Shown here: positions 1 to 7,909 of the stretch, piece by piece
Layout: each line of letters begins with the position of its first letter
Numbering within the stretch: the first letter of the stretch is position 1
From: Cyanobacteriota bacterium
Lineage (GTDB): Bacteria; Cyanobacteriota; Cyanobacteriia; PCC-6307; Cyanobiaceae
DNA: 21,359 bases
Assembly (NCBI GenBank): GCA_947463165.1
Contig: CANHSW010000006.1
Location: 1 to 21,359 of the forward strand
Direction: 5' to 3'
Position numbers and translations under genes: made by a program
Notes under the pieces: model-generated
The model's database searches: none
Told to the model about the DNA's origin: nothing
What the model saw: only the letters and a program-made list of their open reading frames with translations

Positions 1-380
1 AGCGCCAGGGTGAGGCCCCCGTAGCCGGCCACCTTCAAAGAAACAAACAAAAACTCTCCCGGCGCCCGCTGCCGAAAGCGAATTTCACCGGCGGGCAGCT
101 CCAGCAGCCGCACCAGCGGTCGCACGAAGGCCAGGCAGGCCGCCGCGGCCAACTCCAGGGCCAGCAGGCTGCGCAGGATGCGCCGCCTCAACTCCTCCAG
201 GTGCTCCACCAGGGTCATCTCCACCTCGCCCGGGAAGCTGTCCGGGTCGGCAGGGCCGCTTTGCCGCAGCGGCTTTGGCGCCAGGGCCACCTGTGGATCA
301 GCAGGGGTTGAGCGCTCGTCTGTGGAGACGGCTGGGGTAATCGCCTGAACGGTTGGCTGTAAAGACTCGGGAATGGTCAT
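1..380 (-). CDS. tatC: Sec-independent protein translocase TatC, N-terminal part (cut by window edge)
   Basis: TatC is the multispanning membrane core of the twin-arginine translocase, which recognises RR signal peptides and exports folded proteins across thylakoid and plasma membranes. Only the first 126 codons are inside the window. Residues 55-70 read MTLVEHLEELRRRILR, the conserved cytoplasmic N-terminus of TatC. A hydrophobic first helix follows (about 71-90), then a periplasmic segment with RAPGEFLFVSLKVAGYGG, the conserved loop before helix 2. The ATG at 380 overlaps the stop of the upstream NFACT gene as ATGA, which implies translational coupling and one transcript. Residues 1-54 are a Pro/Ser-rich, poorly conserved tail. 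The ATG at 218 (residue 55) is a possible alternative start giving a more standard N-terminus. The family call is secure; the start is less so. Confidence 0.92.
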   Translation of the reverse strand, partial: MTIPESLQPTVQAITPAVSTDERSTPADPQVALAPKPLRQSGPADPDSFPGEVEMTLVEHLEELRRRILRSLLALELAAAACLAFVRPLVRLLELPAGEIRFRQRAPGEFLFVSLKVAGYGGLTLA

Positions 381-2182
381 GGCCCCGACGCAGGCTTGAG
401 GCTAGGCACCGAGGCCAACAGGGCGTCCGCCCGCTGCGGTCGGCCCCAGAGGACGCTGCCGCCCCGATGACTGACCGTGCCCGGCACGGCGGCGGGGATG
501 CGCTGGAGGTCATCGGTGGGCACCATCACCACCGGCACGCGGCTGTTGCCCCGGCCGCGGCTGAAGTGGGCCGCCAGATCGGCCGCCCACTGCAGGTCCG
601 CGTCGGATGCCACCTGGGCGGAGCTCTTCAGCACCACGTGGCTGCCAGGCAGCTCCTGGGCGTGGAACCAGAGATCGCCGCGGCGGGCCTGGCGCAGGCT
701 GATCCATTCATTTTGGCGATGGTTGCGGCCCACTTGCACGATCAGACCATCCGGGGTTTGCAGTTCCAGCGGCCGGGGGACGCCGCGCTGCTCCCTGCGG
801 CTGCCAGCCCCGGGCGCCTGGCGGCGCCCCAACCCCAGCAATGAGGCGCTGTCCTGGGCGAGCCCCTGCAACTGCTCCAGGTCGTCGGCCTGCTCCAGGT
901 AGATGAGGCTGGCCTCGATGGCCTCCCGCCGCTGCCGGTGCAACTCCAGCCGCTCCTCTATGGCCGCCACGGCGCGGCGTAACTTGCGGGCGCGCTTGTA
1001 GAGCGCCTGGGCCGAGTCGATGCAGGCGCGGCTGGGCTGCCGCTGACTGAGCAGCTCATCGGCCTGAGTTTGTAAATCCTGGCTGCCCCGGGTGGCCGCC
1101 AACAGCCCCTGCTGTTCGCTGGCCTGGTGGCCTTCCCGCTCGGCGGCCTGCTCCAGGCGATGCTGCAACTGCTGGCGCTGCTGTTCCAACCGGCGGCTAT
1201 CGAGCCTCAGCTGGTAGTAATTAGCGATCGCCTGGTTGAGCGGCCAAACCGTTCCCCTGGCCGCCGCCGTAGCCCTGCCAACTGCCTCTAAACCTTGCTG
1301 CGGCTCCGGCCCTTGCGGATGAACGCCTTGGGAGCTGGGGCCATCGCTACTGGGGCCATCGCTGGCCAAGACCGCCGACCAGCAGCGGTAGCCAGGGCCC
1401 TGGGGCCGCCAGCGGAAGCGCTCGGCAGCCACCGACTCCAACCAGTGGCGCCAGTTCCGCCAGAGCAGCTGCCACTGGTCATCGCTCAACGCCCCCACCG
1501 GCAACTGCTGCCAGTCGGCGGGCAGCAGTTGAGCCACCAGCGCTGGACTGACCCCCTGATAGGCCCCCAGCAGGGCCTGGGCCAGGGGCAGGGGCAGCAG
1601 GCTGAGCCGCCGCCGCCAACTGGCGGCACTCTCCTCCAACCGAGGTGGCTCGCCAGCAAGGGGGGGAGGATTTATGTAGTCGTCGCCGGTGCCGATCGGC
1701 CGCAGCCTGGACTGTTGCGAGCGCACCTGGCGGGCCAGGGCGATCACCCGCCGCTGGCCATCGAGCAGCAACAGGTTGCTGTGGCGACCCATCAATTCGG
1801 CCACCAGCCAACGTTCGGGCGGTTCGGCGGGCCGCCGCGCGAAGGCCAGCTTCACCACCCGCTCCCAACCCGGCTGCTCGATCGCCACCAGGGCCAGACC
1901 GCGCAGACCGTGCTGCAACTGCTGGGCCAAGGTGCTGCCATCGCCCTGGCGCGGGGGCGGATCGATGCGATGCAGCCGAGCCGCATCGGGCTGCCAGCTC
2001 AGCTCCAGCCAATGGATGCCGGTGAGGCTGCGCAGGCCCAGCTGGATCGCCTGGGGATCGGGCTGCTGGGCCTTTTCAAAGCGACTGGGCAGCAGATTGG
2101 CCCGCCACTCCGTTAACACCGCCTTGAGGCTGGTGACATCCAGTTGCTGCAGGCCTGGCTGCTGGGGCTGCCGGCTGGCCAT
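377..2182 (-). CDS. rqcH: NFACT / Rqc2-RqcH family protein (ribosome quality control; older name fibronectin-binding protein A)
   Basis: Bacterial RqcH binds stalled 50S-peptidyl-tRNA complexes and recruits tRNA-Ala to add C-terminal alanine tails that mark the nascent chain for proteolysis. The 601-residue protein has the family order. An NFACT-N domain spans about residues 14-260 ([10 protein letters not shown] near the start, then [13 protein letters not shown] at 129-141). A GVSPALV helix-hairpin-helix motif lies at 210-216. A Gln/Arg-rich coiled coil covers about 315-440. The NFACT-R domain is at about 472-585, with [19 protein letters not shown] and [15 protein letters not shown]. The segment 274-300 is a low-complexity Gly/Pro/Ser/Gln linker. 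At the site where RqcH usually has a Asp-Arg pair, I read Trp-Glu-Arg (106-108). The gene is divergent from gmk and overlaps tatC by 4 bases. The family is certain; the RqcH function is inferred from family knowledge and untested in cyanobacteria as far as the sequence shows. Confidence 0.9.
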   Translation of the reverse strand: MASRQPQQPGLQQLDVTSLKAVLTEWRANLLPSRFEKAQQPDPQAIQLGLRSLTGIHWLELSWQPDAARLHRIDPPPRQGDGSTLAQQLQHGLRGLALVAIEQPGWERVVKLAFARRPAEPPERWLVAELMGRHSNLLLLDGQRRVIALARQVRSQQSRLRPIGTGDDYINPPPLAGEPPRLEESAASWRRRLSLLPLPLAQALLGAYQGVSPALVAQLLPADWQQLPVGALSDDQWQLLWRNWRHWLESVAAERFRWRPQGPGYRCWSAVLASDGPSSDGPSSQGVHPQGPEPQQGLEAVGRATAAARGTVWPLNQAIANYYQLRLDSRRLEQQRQQLQHRLEQAAEREGHQASEQQGLLAATRGSQDLQTQADELLSQRQPSRACIDSAQALYKRARKLRRAVAAIEERLELHRQRREAIEASLIYLEQADDLEQLQGLAQDSASLLGLGRRQAPGAGSRREQRGVPRPLELQTPDGLIVQVGRNHRQNEWISLRQARRGDLWFHAQELPGSHVVLKSSAQVASDADLQWAADLAAHFSRGRGNSRVPVVMVPTDDLQRIPAAVPGTVSHRGGSVLWGRPQRADALLASVPSLKPASGP

Positions 2183-2243
2183 GGCGCTGGGGAGGATTGG
2201 GTCCGGTGGCTTTCTACTGTGCAGTGCTGCCTGCCGCTATGCC

Positions 2244-2801
2244 ATGGCCCCCGGGCGCCTCACCGTGATCACCGGCCCCAGCGGGGTGGGCAAGGGCACC
2301 CTGGTGGCCCGCTTGCTGGCCAAACACCCCAGCATCTGGCTATCGGTATCGGCCACCACCCGGGCGCCGCGCCAGGGCGAGCTGCCAGGCCAGAGCTATT
2401 TTTTCTTGAACCGCGAGCAATTTGAGCTGCAGGTGGCCGAGGCGGGCTTTCTGGAATGGGCCGAGTTTGCCGGCAATCTCTATGGCACCCCGCGCAATGC
2501 CGTGGAAGAGCAGTTAGCCGCTGGCCGGCCAGTGTTGCTGGAAATCGAATTGGAGGGGGCACGACAGGTGCGCCGCAGCTTCCCGGCTGGCTTCCAGGTG
2601 TTTGTGCGCCCCCCCAGTTTCACCGAGCTGGAGCGACGCATCCGCAGCCGTGGCACCGATAGCGAGGAGGCGATCGGCCGACGGCTGCAGCGGGCCCAGG
2701 TGGAACTGGCTGCGGCCGAGGAATTTGACGCAATCCTGGTGAATGATGATCTCGATCAAGCCCTGGCGGCACTAGAAGCGCAGATGGGCCTAATCAGCTG
2801 A
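2244..2801 (+). CDS. gmk: Guanylate kinase
   Basis: Phosphorylates GMP to GDP with ATP in cytoplasmic purine nucleotide metabolism. The 185-residue product has the usual length. The P-loop GPSGVGKGT is at residues 11-19, the GMP-binding segment is [11 protein letters not shown] followed by SYFFL, and the core motifs [12 protein letters not shown] and [10 protein letters not shown] follow. The lid region contains [10 protein letters not shown] chose the ATG at 2244 because it puts the P-loop at the usual distance from the N-terminus ([14 protein letters not shown]). An in-frame ATG at 2181 would overlap the start of the divergent NFACT gene and adds a non-conserved tail. No convincing Shine-Dalgarno sequence precedes it. 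Downstream there is only a weak hairpin (GCAGC TTT GCTGC at 2804-2816). Confidence 0.95.
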   Translation: MAPGRLTVITGPSGVGKGTLVARLLAKHPSIWLSVSATTRAPRQGELPGQSYFFLNREQFELQVAEAGFLEWAEFAGNLYGTPRNAVEEQLAAGRPVLLEIELEGARQVRRSFPAGFQVFVRPPSFTELERRIRSRGTDSEEAIGRRLQRAQVELAAAEEFDAILVNDDLDQALAALEAQMGLIS

Positions 2802-2962
2802 GGGCAGCTTTGCTGCGATTTGCAGCTGTGATTGGGCGCTTTCAAGAATGGGCGCCTCGAAAAACACCCCACCACTCGCCGAAGCGAGGGGTAATTCAGT
2901 CGCTGCAACGTTTCGCGCGGCGCGGCGACATTTATGGCCCAGCAGATATGTATGGACAACAT

Positions 2963-2987
2963 AAAAAGCGGCCCCCAGGGGAGCCGC
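2963..2987 (-). terminator. Intrinsic terminator of the psaF-psaJ unit
   Basis: On the minus strand a GC-rich hairpin (arms GCGGC and GCCGC extended by a CCC/GGG block, with one C-A mismatch) is followed directly by TTTTT. It lies 54 bases past the psaJ stop codon, the expected place for a rho-independent terminator of a psaF-psaJ transcript. It also separates this unit from convergent gmk. Confidence 0.8.
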
Positions 2988-3040
2988 CAATCAAAGTCTA
3001 TCAAACTAGCGATTAAAGCCTACTAATCAAAACCCTTAAA

Positions 3041-3157
3041 TCAAAGGGGATGGAAGAGCAGGTCGGGGAAGAAGCGGTTGAACTCGATCAAGATGCCAGC
3101 GGTGATGGTGAACCAGACGGCAGCAAAAACCGGGGCAGTGGTGAGGAATTTTTTCAT
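3041..3157 (-). CDS. psaJ: Photosystem I reaction centre subunit IX (PsaJ)
   Basis: A 38-residue single-helix thylakoid membrane subunit of photosystem I that packs beside PsaF. The product begins [19 protein letters not shown] and ends [13 protein letters not shown]. The middle is one transmembrane helix (about residues 10-27), and the [15 protein letters not shown] tail is the PsaJ signature. It is read in the same direction as psaF, 150 bases downstream of the psaF stop, and ends before the terminator at 2963-2987. The length matches the family (about 38-44 residues). The psaF-psaJ gap holds three AATCTCAGC-like direct repeats near 3280-3310 but no other gene. Confidence 0.95.
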   Translation of the reverse strand: MKKFLTTAPVFAAVWFTITAGILIEFNRFFPDLLFHPL

Positions 3158-3307
3158 GGCTGTTGAAGGCGGAACGACGATAAAGAAGTGACGGAAAAGC
3201 GAAGGTTGGATTTGATTTGATTCTGGCTAAACCCAGGCTGCCGGAGCCAGCAATAACCTGGCAAATCCAATCCCTAGGCGAATCTCAGCTGCTCTCAGCT
3301 GCGAATC

Positions 3308-3787
3308 TCAGCGAGGTGAGACAGTCACTTTGGAGTCGGATTCCACCAGCTGACCGCCGGTGAATTCCTTGAAAGCAGCCAGGGGCCAGGAGGCGGCGCC
3401 CAGGGTGCTCTTGAAGGCCAGGCCAAGATCGATCTGGATCTCCTTCATGGTGGCGTCCTTGTCGTTGCGGATCGCCTGCAGATAGCTACGACCAGCCCAG
3501 CCAATGGTGCCGGCGATGTAGAGGAAAGCGATGCCGGGGATGATGAAATCACCGGCGTGGCTCCAGCGGCCGTCCACGATCAGGTGGGGCAGGCCATCGG
3601 TGCCGCAGAGGGCCTGGCTGTACATGTCAAAACGAGCCTTGGCCTGGTCGGTTTTGGCAGCAGCGGCCCGTTGCTGGAAACGGGCGCTTTCAGAGCAGGG
3701 GGTGAGGCCGCCTACATCTGCCTGGGCTCCGGAAGCAAATCCGAAGAGCAGGAATGCGGAGAGAACGACGGCAAAGAGACGGCGCAT
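3308..3787 (-). CDS. psaF: Photosystem I reaction centre subunit III (PsaF) precursor
   Basis: Lumen-facing photosystem I subunit that helps dock plastocyanin or cytochrome c6. From the ATG at 3787 the product has 159 residues. A signal peptide MRRLFAVVLSAFLLFGFASG then AQA is predicted to be cut after Ala23. The mature start DVGGLTPCSESARFQQR is typical of PsaF. Two lumenal cysteines (in LTPC and ALCGTDGLPHL) match the conserved disulfide pair, and a transmembrane segment lies in DFIIPGIAFLYIAGTIGWAG. A longer reading from an ATG at 3829 adds 14 residues before the signal peptide and would nearly touch the divergent tsaD start, so I rejected it. Promoters for psaF and tsaD must share the short gap 3788-3850 or lie inside the neighbouring genes. 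Confidence 0.95.
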   Translation of the reverse strand: MRRLFAVVLSAFLLFGFASGAQADVGGLTPCSESARFQQRAAAAKTDQAKARFDMYSQALCGTDGLPHLIVDGRWSHAGDFIIPGIAFLYIAGTIGWAGRSYLQAIRNDKDATMKEIQIDLGLAFKSTLGAASWPLAAFKEFTGGQLVESDSKVTVSPR

Positions 3788-3850
3788 CGGGGTCGGGCCC
3801 GCAAAGGAGCAGGATGTCTTGGCGGACACTAGGTGAGGCGGTGTAAACCG

Positions 3851-4903
3851 ATGCCCACGGTGCTAGCCCTCGAAACAAGTTGTGACGAGTCGGCGGCGGC
3901 AATCGTTTGCGATCGGCACGTGCTGGCCAGTGCCGTGGCCTCCCAGGTGGAGGAGCACGCCCGCTGGGGTGGCGTGGTGCCGGAGATCGCCTCGCGCCGC
4001 CATGTGGAGGCCCTGCCGCTGCTGATCGAGCGGGTATGCGCCGAAAGCGGCCTGTCCCTTTCAGCCGTCGATGCGGTGGCCGCCACGGTGGCGCCGGGGC
4101 TGCTGGGCGCCTTGCTGGTGGCCTCGGTCACCGGTCGCACCCTGGCTCGACTGCACAACAAGCCGTTCCTGGGGGTGCACCACCTGGAGGGCCATCTCTG
4201 CTCGGTGCAGCTGGGGGAGCCCCTGCCAGCGGGCCCCTATCTGGTGCTGCTGGTGAGCGGTGGCCACACCGAGTTGATTCGGGTGGATGGTCCTGGCCAA
4301 TACCGGCGTTTGGGCCGCAGCCATGACGATGCCGCCGGCGAGGCCTTCGACAAGGTGGCGCGGCTGCTGGGCCTGGGCTATCCGGGCGGTCCGGCGATCC
4401 AGGCCGCCGCCGCCGCCGGCGATGCCAACCGTTTTGAGCTGCCCAAGGGCCGTGTGTCGCGGCCGGAGGGGGGCTTCCACCCCTACGACTTCAGCTTCAG
4501 TGGCCTCAAAACCGCCATGCTCCGCCAGGTGCGTGCCCTGGAGGGGGAGGCCAGCCTGCCGGTGGCCGATCTAGCGGCCAGCTTCGAGCGGGTGGTGGCG
4601 GAGGTGTTGGTGGAACGCAGCTGCCGCTGTGCCGCCGACGAGGGCCTGGCCACCCTGGTGCTGGTGGGAGGGGTGGCCGCCAACCGGAGGCTCAGACAGC
4701 TGCTGGAACGGCGTTGCGAAGCCCTTGGCCTGCAGTGGCGGGTGGCGCCGCTGGCCTACTGCACAGACAATGCGGCGATGATCGGCGTGGCGGCGGCCGA
4801 ACGACTGGCCCAGGGCCATTGCAGCCCAGGGGATCTGGGGGTGGCGGCGCGCTTGCCCCTGGCCGAGGCGGAGGGTCTTTATCAAACGCCAGCCCTTTTT
4901 TAA
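3851..4903 (+). CDS. tsaD: tRNA N6-threonylcarbamoyladenosine (t6A37) synthase catalytic subunit TsaD
   Basis: Transfers the threonylcarbamoyl group made by TsaC/TsaC2 onto A37 of ANN-decoding tRNAs, normally with TsaB and TsaE; cytoplasmic. The 350-residue product begins [14 protein letters not shown]. The metal ligands are visible as HHLEGH (His111, His115) and the Asp of CTDNAAM (Asp306). The ASKHA-fold nucleotide-binding motifs are [40 protein letters not shown] and [11 protein letters not shown] chose the ATG at 3851. An upstream in-frame ATG at 3833 adds only six residues (MRRCKP) that do not fit the family start. It is divergent from psaF and followed 39 bases later by hli. Confidence 0.96.
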   Translation: MPTVLALETSCDESAAAIVCDRHVLASAVASQVEEHARWGGVVPEIASRRHVEALPLLIERVCAESGLSLSAVDAVAATVAPGLLGALLVASVTGRTLARLHNKPFLGVHHLEGHLCSVQLGEPLPAGPYLVLLVSGGHTELIRVDGPGQYRRLGRSHDDAAGEAFDKVARLLGLGYPGGPAIQAAAAAGDANRFELPKGRVSRPEGGFHPYDFSFSGLKTAMLRQVRALEGEASLPVADLAASFERVVAEVLVERSCRCAADEGLATLVLVGGVAANRRLRQLLERRCEALGLQWRVAPLAYCTDNAAMIGVAAAERLAQGHCSPGDLGVAARLPLAEAEGLYQTPALF

Positions 4904-4942
4904 GCCTAGGCTGATCGCATAGAAGATATCTGCGACGGTGCC

Positions 4943-5215
4943 ATGAATGCCCCCTCCAGCGAAGGCCTGGTTGCCGCCTCTCTGCAGGCAGAGCCCCTAG
5001 CTAACGCTGCTGAGGGCACCGCCAGCCCAGCTGCAGCTGGCGGGGCCGATCCAGCCACAGCAAGCTTGGATTCAGAGCCTGTGAGTGCGGCGGAACTGAA
5101 TTCCTGGCGGCGCGGCTTTACGCCCCAGGCGGAAATCTGGAACGGCCGGCTGGCCATGCTGGGGCTATCAGTAGGCCTGACCCTGTTGCTGCTGGGCCGC
5201 CTCTGGGCCGGCTGA
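4943..5215 (+). CDS. High-light-inducible (Hli / one-helix chlorophyll a/b-binding-like) protein
   Basis: Hli proteins bind chlorophyll and carotenoid in the thylakoid and protect photosystem assembly under light stress. The 90-residue product has an Ala-rich, acidic N-terminal tail of about 55 residues with no recognised domain. The conserved core FTPQAEIWNGRLAMLGL follows, holding the ExxNGRxAMxG chlorophyll-binding motif (Glu65, Asn68, Arg70). One helix runs to the C-terminus (SVGLTLLLLGRLWAG). The start at 4943 is the only reasonable ATG, 39 bases after tsaD. The 3' end of this gene (5171-5210) is imperfectly duplicated 70 bases downstream. The tail is longer than in most 40-70 residue Hli proteins. 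Confidence 0.88.
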   Translation: MNAPSSEGLVAASLQAEPLANAAEGTASPAAAGGADPATASLDSEPVSAAELNSWRRGFTPQAEIWNGRLAMLGLSVGLTLLLLGRLWAG

Positions 5216-5280
5216 GCTGGCTCAGCGCCAAAAAATGCCGCTCGGCCTGGCCCTGTTGCTGGTAGGTCGCGTCTGGGCCA
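5171..5280 (+). repeat. Tandem partial duplication of the hli 3' end
   Basis: Bases 5171-5210, coding for the last 13 residues or so of the Hli helix, match 5241-5280 at 32 of 40 positions with no gap (offset 70). Similarity stops abruptly on both sides. The second copy is in the frame of the short reading frame at 5235-5306. Confidence 0.65.
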
Positions 5281-5306
5281 GGGAAATCCGCAGGCAGCAT
5301 CCCTAG
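5235..5306 (+). CDS. Possible 23-residue membrane peptide derived from the hli 3' end
   Basis: An ATG at 5235 opens 23 codons ending in TAG. It encodes a hydrophobic stretch, LGLALLLVGRVWA, and then a basic tail (REIRRQHP). The first part aligns with the Hli C-terminus VGLTLLLLGRLWA, and every amino-acid difference there is conservative (V/L, T/A, L/V, L/V). No Shine-Dalgarno sequence precedes it. It lies in the 115-base gap between hli and the epimerase gene. It may be a small protein or only a non-coding remnant of the duplication; the sequence alone does not decide. Confidence 0.3.
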   Translation: MPLGLALLLVGRVWAREIRRQHP

Positions 5307-5330
5307 GATCCGCCCATCTGGACCCCGGCC

Positions 5331-6461
5331 GTGGCGAACCCCCTGGTGACGATCGTGCTGGGCACCAGGCCCGAGGCGATCAAACTGGCGCCGGTGATCC
5401 GAGCCTTCCAAGAGGCCGCCGATTTCCGCACCCGGGTGGTGCTCACGGGCCAGCACCGGGAGATGGTGAGCCAGGTGATGGATCTGTTCGGCATCACTGC
5501 CGACTGCGATCTGGCCCTGATGGCCCCGAAGCAAACCCTCACCCATGTGACCTGCGGGGCCCTGACGGGGCTGGAGCGGGAATTCGCCGACCATCGGCCG
5601 GAGCTGGTGTTGGTGCAGGGCGACACCAGCACCGCCTTCGCCTCGGCCCTGGCGGCCTTCTACGCCCAGATCCCGGTGGGCCATGTGGAGGCGGGTCTGC
5701 GCACCGACAACCTGTTCGACCCCTTCCCGGAGGAGGCCAACCGCCGCCTGATCTCCCAGCTGGCCCTGCTCCACTTCGCCCCCACGCCGGTGGCGGCGGC
5801 CAACTGCCGGGCCTCCGGCGTGATCGGCGAGGTGCTCACCACCGGCAACACCGTGATCGATGCTCTGCTGCTGATGGCCGAACAGGCCCCGGCCTACGCC
5901 CTGCCCGGTCTGGATTGGCAGCGGCAGCGGGTGATCCTGGCCACGGTGCACAGACGCGAAAACTGGGGTGAGCGCCTCAGCGCCATCGGCAATGGCTTCC
6001 TGGAGCTGCTGGAACGGTTCCCCGATCTGGCGCTGCTGCTGCCGCTGCACCGCAACCCCACCGTGCGCGAACCGCTGCAGGCCATGCTCGGATCCCATCC
6101 GCGCGCCTTCCTCACCGAACCGCTCGACTACGACCAATTGGTGGCCGCCATGCGGGGCGCCACCCTGGTGCTCACCGATTCCGGCGGCCTCCAGGAGGAG
6201 GCCCCAGCCCTGGGCAAGCCCGTGCTGGTGCTGCGCCGCACCACCGAACGACCGGAGGCGGTGAGCGCCGGCACCGCCAAGCTGATCGGCACCGCCAGCG
6301 CCGATATCGTCGCCGAGGCCAGCAGGCTGCTCACCGATCCAGCGGCCTATGAGGCGATGGCCAGGGCCCATAACCCCTTCGGCGATGGCCAGGCCAGCGG
6401 CAGGATCGTGGCGGCCTGCCGCCGGTTTCTGGCCGCTAGAGCTGAGGACGCAGACTCGTAA
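5331..6461 (+). CDS. wecB: UDP-N-acetylglucosamine 2-epimerase (non-hydrolysing)
   Basis: Interconverts UDP-GlcNAc and UDP-ManNAc, supplying ManNAc-type sugars for surface polysaccharide. The 376-residue product has the usual length and two Rossmann halves of the GT-B-like fold. Key motifs are GTRPEAIKLAPV (11-22), TGQH (39-42), VQGDTSTAFAS with Asp98, GHVEAGLRT with Glu120, PFPEEANRR with Glu134, TVHRRENWGE with His207, and LTDSGGLQEEAPALGKPVLVLR near the C-terminus. These correspond to the catalytic Asp, Glu, Glu and His of E. coli WecB. The start is a GTG; no ATG or Shine-Dalgarno sequence is nearby. It is convergent with the efflux adaptor gene, with a 52-base gap. No other polysaccharide gene is adjacent, so its pathway here is inferred only from the family. 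Confidence 0.94.
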   Translation: MANPLVTIVLGTRPEAIKLAPVIRAFQEAADFRTRVVLTGQHREMVSQVMDLFGITADCDLALMAPKQTLTHVTCGALTGLEREFADHRPELVLVQGDTSTAFASALAAFYAQIPVGHVEAGLRTDNLFDPFPEEANRRLISQLALLHFAPTPVAAANCRASGVIGEVLTTGNTVIDALLLMAEQAPAYALPGLDWQRQRVILATVHRRENWGERLSAIGNGFLELLERFPDLALLLPLHRNPTVREPLQAMLGSHPRAFLTEPLDYDQLVAAMRGATLVLTDSGGLQEEAPALGKPVLVLRRTTERPEAVSAGTAKLIGTASADIVAEASRLLTDPAAYEAMARAHNPFGDGQASGRIVAACRRFLAARAEDADS

Positions 6462-6513
6462 GCAACGGTTCGTTATTGCCGGTGCTGATTGCCAATAAGC
6501 AAATGTCGGGCGG

Positions 6514-7632
6514 CTAACTGCGCTTCTTGGCCCAGGGGGGCAGGTCGATGAAGATGCGGGTGCCGGCCTCAATGCCGGAGAGGATCTGGGTGTTGCGGCC
6601 AGCGCTCACGCCCAGTTCCACCGGCTGAAAGCGGGGCCGATCGTTGGCGTCCACCAGCAGCACGCCGGGCTTGCCCTGTTCGGTGACCACTGCCACCGTG
6701 GGCACCAGGGTGTCGGCGCGCAGGGCCCCGGTCTGGAAATCCACGTCTGCGGTCATACCGATCCGCAGTAAGGGCACCTCGTCGACAAAGCGCAAAACCA
6801 CGTCAAAAGAGGTGACGTTGTTCACCTTCACCGCCCGGGGCGCAATGCGCTTGACGCGAGCCGCGAAACGTAGATCCGGGAAGGAATCCACCCGCACCTT
6901 GGCCAATTGGCCCAAGCGAATGCGGCCGATGTCGCTCTCGGGCACCTTGGCCACCACCTCCAGCCCCTGCACCAGCTCCACGATCGACGAGCTGGTGGCA
7001 CCGGCGTTGGCCGAGGCGGTGGTGGTGGGGGTGACAAACGAACCGGGATCGGTGAACCGCTGGCTGATCACGCCGCTGAAGGGGGCGCGCACGATCAATT
7101 CACTGCGCTCCACCTGGCGCTGCTGAAGCCGCTCGCGGGCCGCCTCCATGGCGGCACGATCGGCCTGGTAGGCACTCAGGGCCTTGTTGTAGTCATCGGC
7201 GCTGATCGCTTTGCTTTCAAACAGCTGGCGACGCCTCTGCCATTCGCTGCGGGTGCGCTCCAACTGGGCCGTCGCCACCCGCAGGTTGAACTGGAATTCG
7301 GCGATGCGATCGTCCAGATCGCCGCTATCCATCCGGGCCAAGGGCTGGCCGCGCACCACCCGGTCCCCCTCCTCCACTTCGAGATCCAGCAGCACTCCCT
7401 GGCGCTTGGGGCTCACATTCACCCGCTGCACGGCGGCCAATTCCCCCGTGGCCGTCACCACCCCGGGCAGGGTGCCGGATGCGGCCAACACCGTGTAATC
7501 GGACAGATTGCGGGCACCGCGGGCCTGCTGGCGCTGCCAGAGGCCAAAGCCAACGGCCAGCAGCAGCAACGCTGTAGCCGCCCAAAGGCGACGCCGACGC
7601 AACAGGGGGCGCTGCAGGAGAGGAGTAGCCAA
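6514..7632 (-). CDS. Efflux periplasmic adaptor (membrane fusion protein), HlyD/MacA/DevB type
   Basis: Such adaptors join an inner-membrane ABC or RND pump to an outer-membrane channel. The 372-residue reading begins with a basic stretch and one transmembrane helix (about 16-33, WAATALLLLAVGFGLW). A lipoyl-like half-motif follows (VSPKRQGVLLDLEVEEGDRV, about 72-91), then an alpha-helical hairpin (about 110-175). The second lipoyl half is ERSELIVRAPFSGVISQRF, and beta-barrel and membrane-proximal domains complete the protein. The start is doubtful. The listed codon is TTG at 7632 with no Shine-Dalgarno sequence. The frame stays open upstream to a TGA at 7779 through a Pro/Gln-rich repeat but has no ATG or GTG, while the ATG at 7764 is out of frame. 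No pump gene is in the window, so the substrate is unknown. Confidence 0.85.
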   Translation of the reverse strand: MATPLLQRPLLRRRRLWAATALLLLAVGFGLWQRQQARGARNLSDYTVLAASGTLPGVVTATGELAAVQRVNVSPKRQGVLLDLEVEEGDRVVRGQPLARMDSGDLDDRIAEFQFNLRVATAQLERTRSEWQRRRQLFESKAISADDYNKALSAYQADRAAMEAARERLQQRQVERSELIVRAPFSGVISQRFTDPGSFVTPTTTASANAGATSSSIVELVQGLEVVAKVPESDIGRIRLGQLAKVRVDSFPDLRFAARVKRIAPRAVKVNNVTSFDVVLRFVDEVPLLRIGMTADVDFQTGALRADTLVPTVAVVTEQGKPGVLLVDANDRPRFQPVELGVSAGRNTQILSGIEAGTRIFIDLPPWAKKRS

Positions 7633-7642
7633 GGGGATGGCG

Positions 7643-7714
7643 GAGGGCTGGCTAGGGACCGGGGGTTGCCCAGGAATCGGGGGCTGACCAGGGGCTGGGG
7701 GCTGACCAGGGGCC
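7643..7714. repeat. Four imperfect 18-bp tandem repeats at the 5' end of the efflux adaptor
   Basis: Four consecutive 18-base units (7643-7660, 7661-7678, 7679-7696, 7697-7714) share the pattern GGGGGCTGACCAGGGGCT; the last two differ at one base. In the adaptor frame (minus strand) they encode a repeated Pro-Gly-Gln-Pro-Pro type hexapeptide. The unit is a multiple of three, so copy changes would keep the frame. Confidence 0.7.
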
Positions 7715-7909
7715 TCGGGCTGGGTGGTGAGGGTGGAGATGGCCGACAGGTCGCTTGAGCCATTCTCGCGCGATCCTCAAGAGACTGCGGTTTTCCAGAC
7801 CCCTTAGCCACTCAGCCGTAAAGGCCATCGAAAAACTGGCGCTGTCAATCGCTGGGGACCCCCATGGCCGGTAATCCTCAGCAGCGGGGGAGGCCCGTAG
7901 ATTTCAGCG

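Noticed and set aside
1295..2116. Plus-strand frame of 273 codons opposite the NFACT gene
   Set aside because: A shadow of the recognised NFACT coding sequence, with no domain, start signal or plausible composition.
2756..3004. Minus-strand frames between gmk and psaJ
   Set aside because: They run through the psaF-psaJ terminator hairpin and into gmk, which is not compatible with a gene.
5118..6572. Long minus-strand frame (484 codons) opposite the epimerase gene
   Set aside because: The plus strand encodes a clear WecB with all catalytic residues. The antisense frame is Gly/His/Gln-rich shadow sequence produced by GC-rich codon bias.
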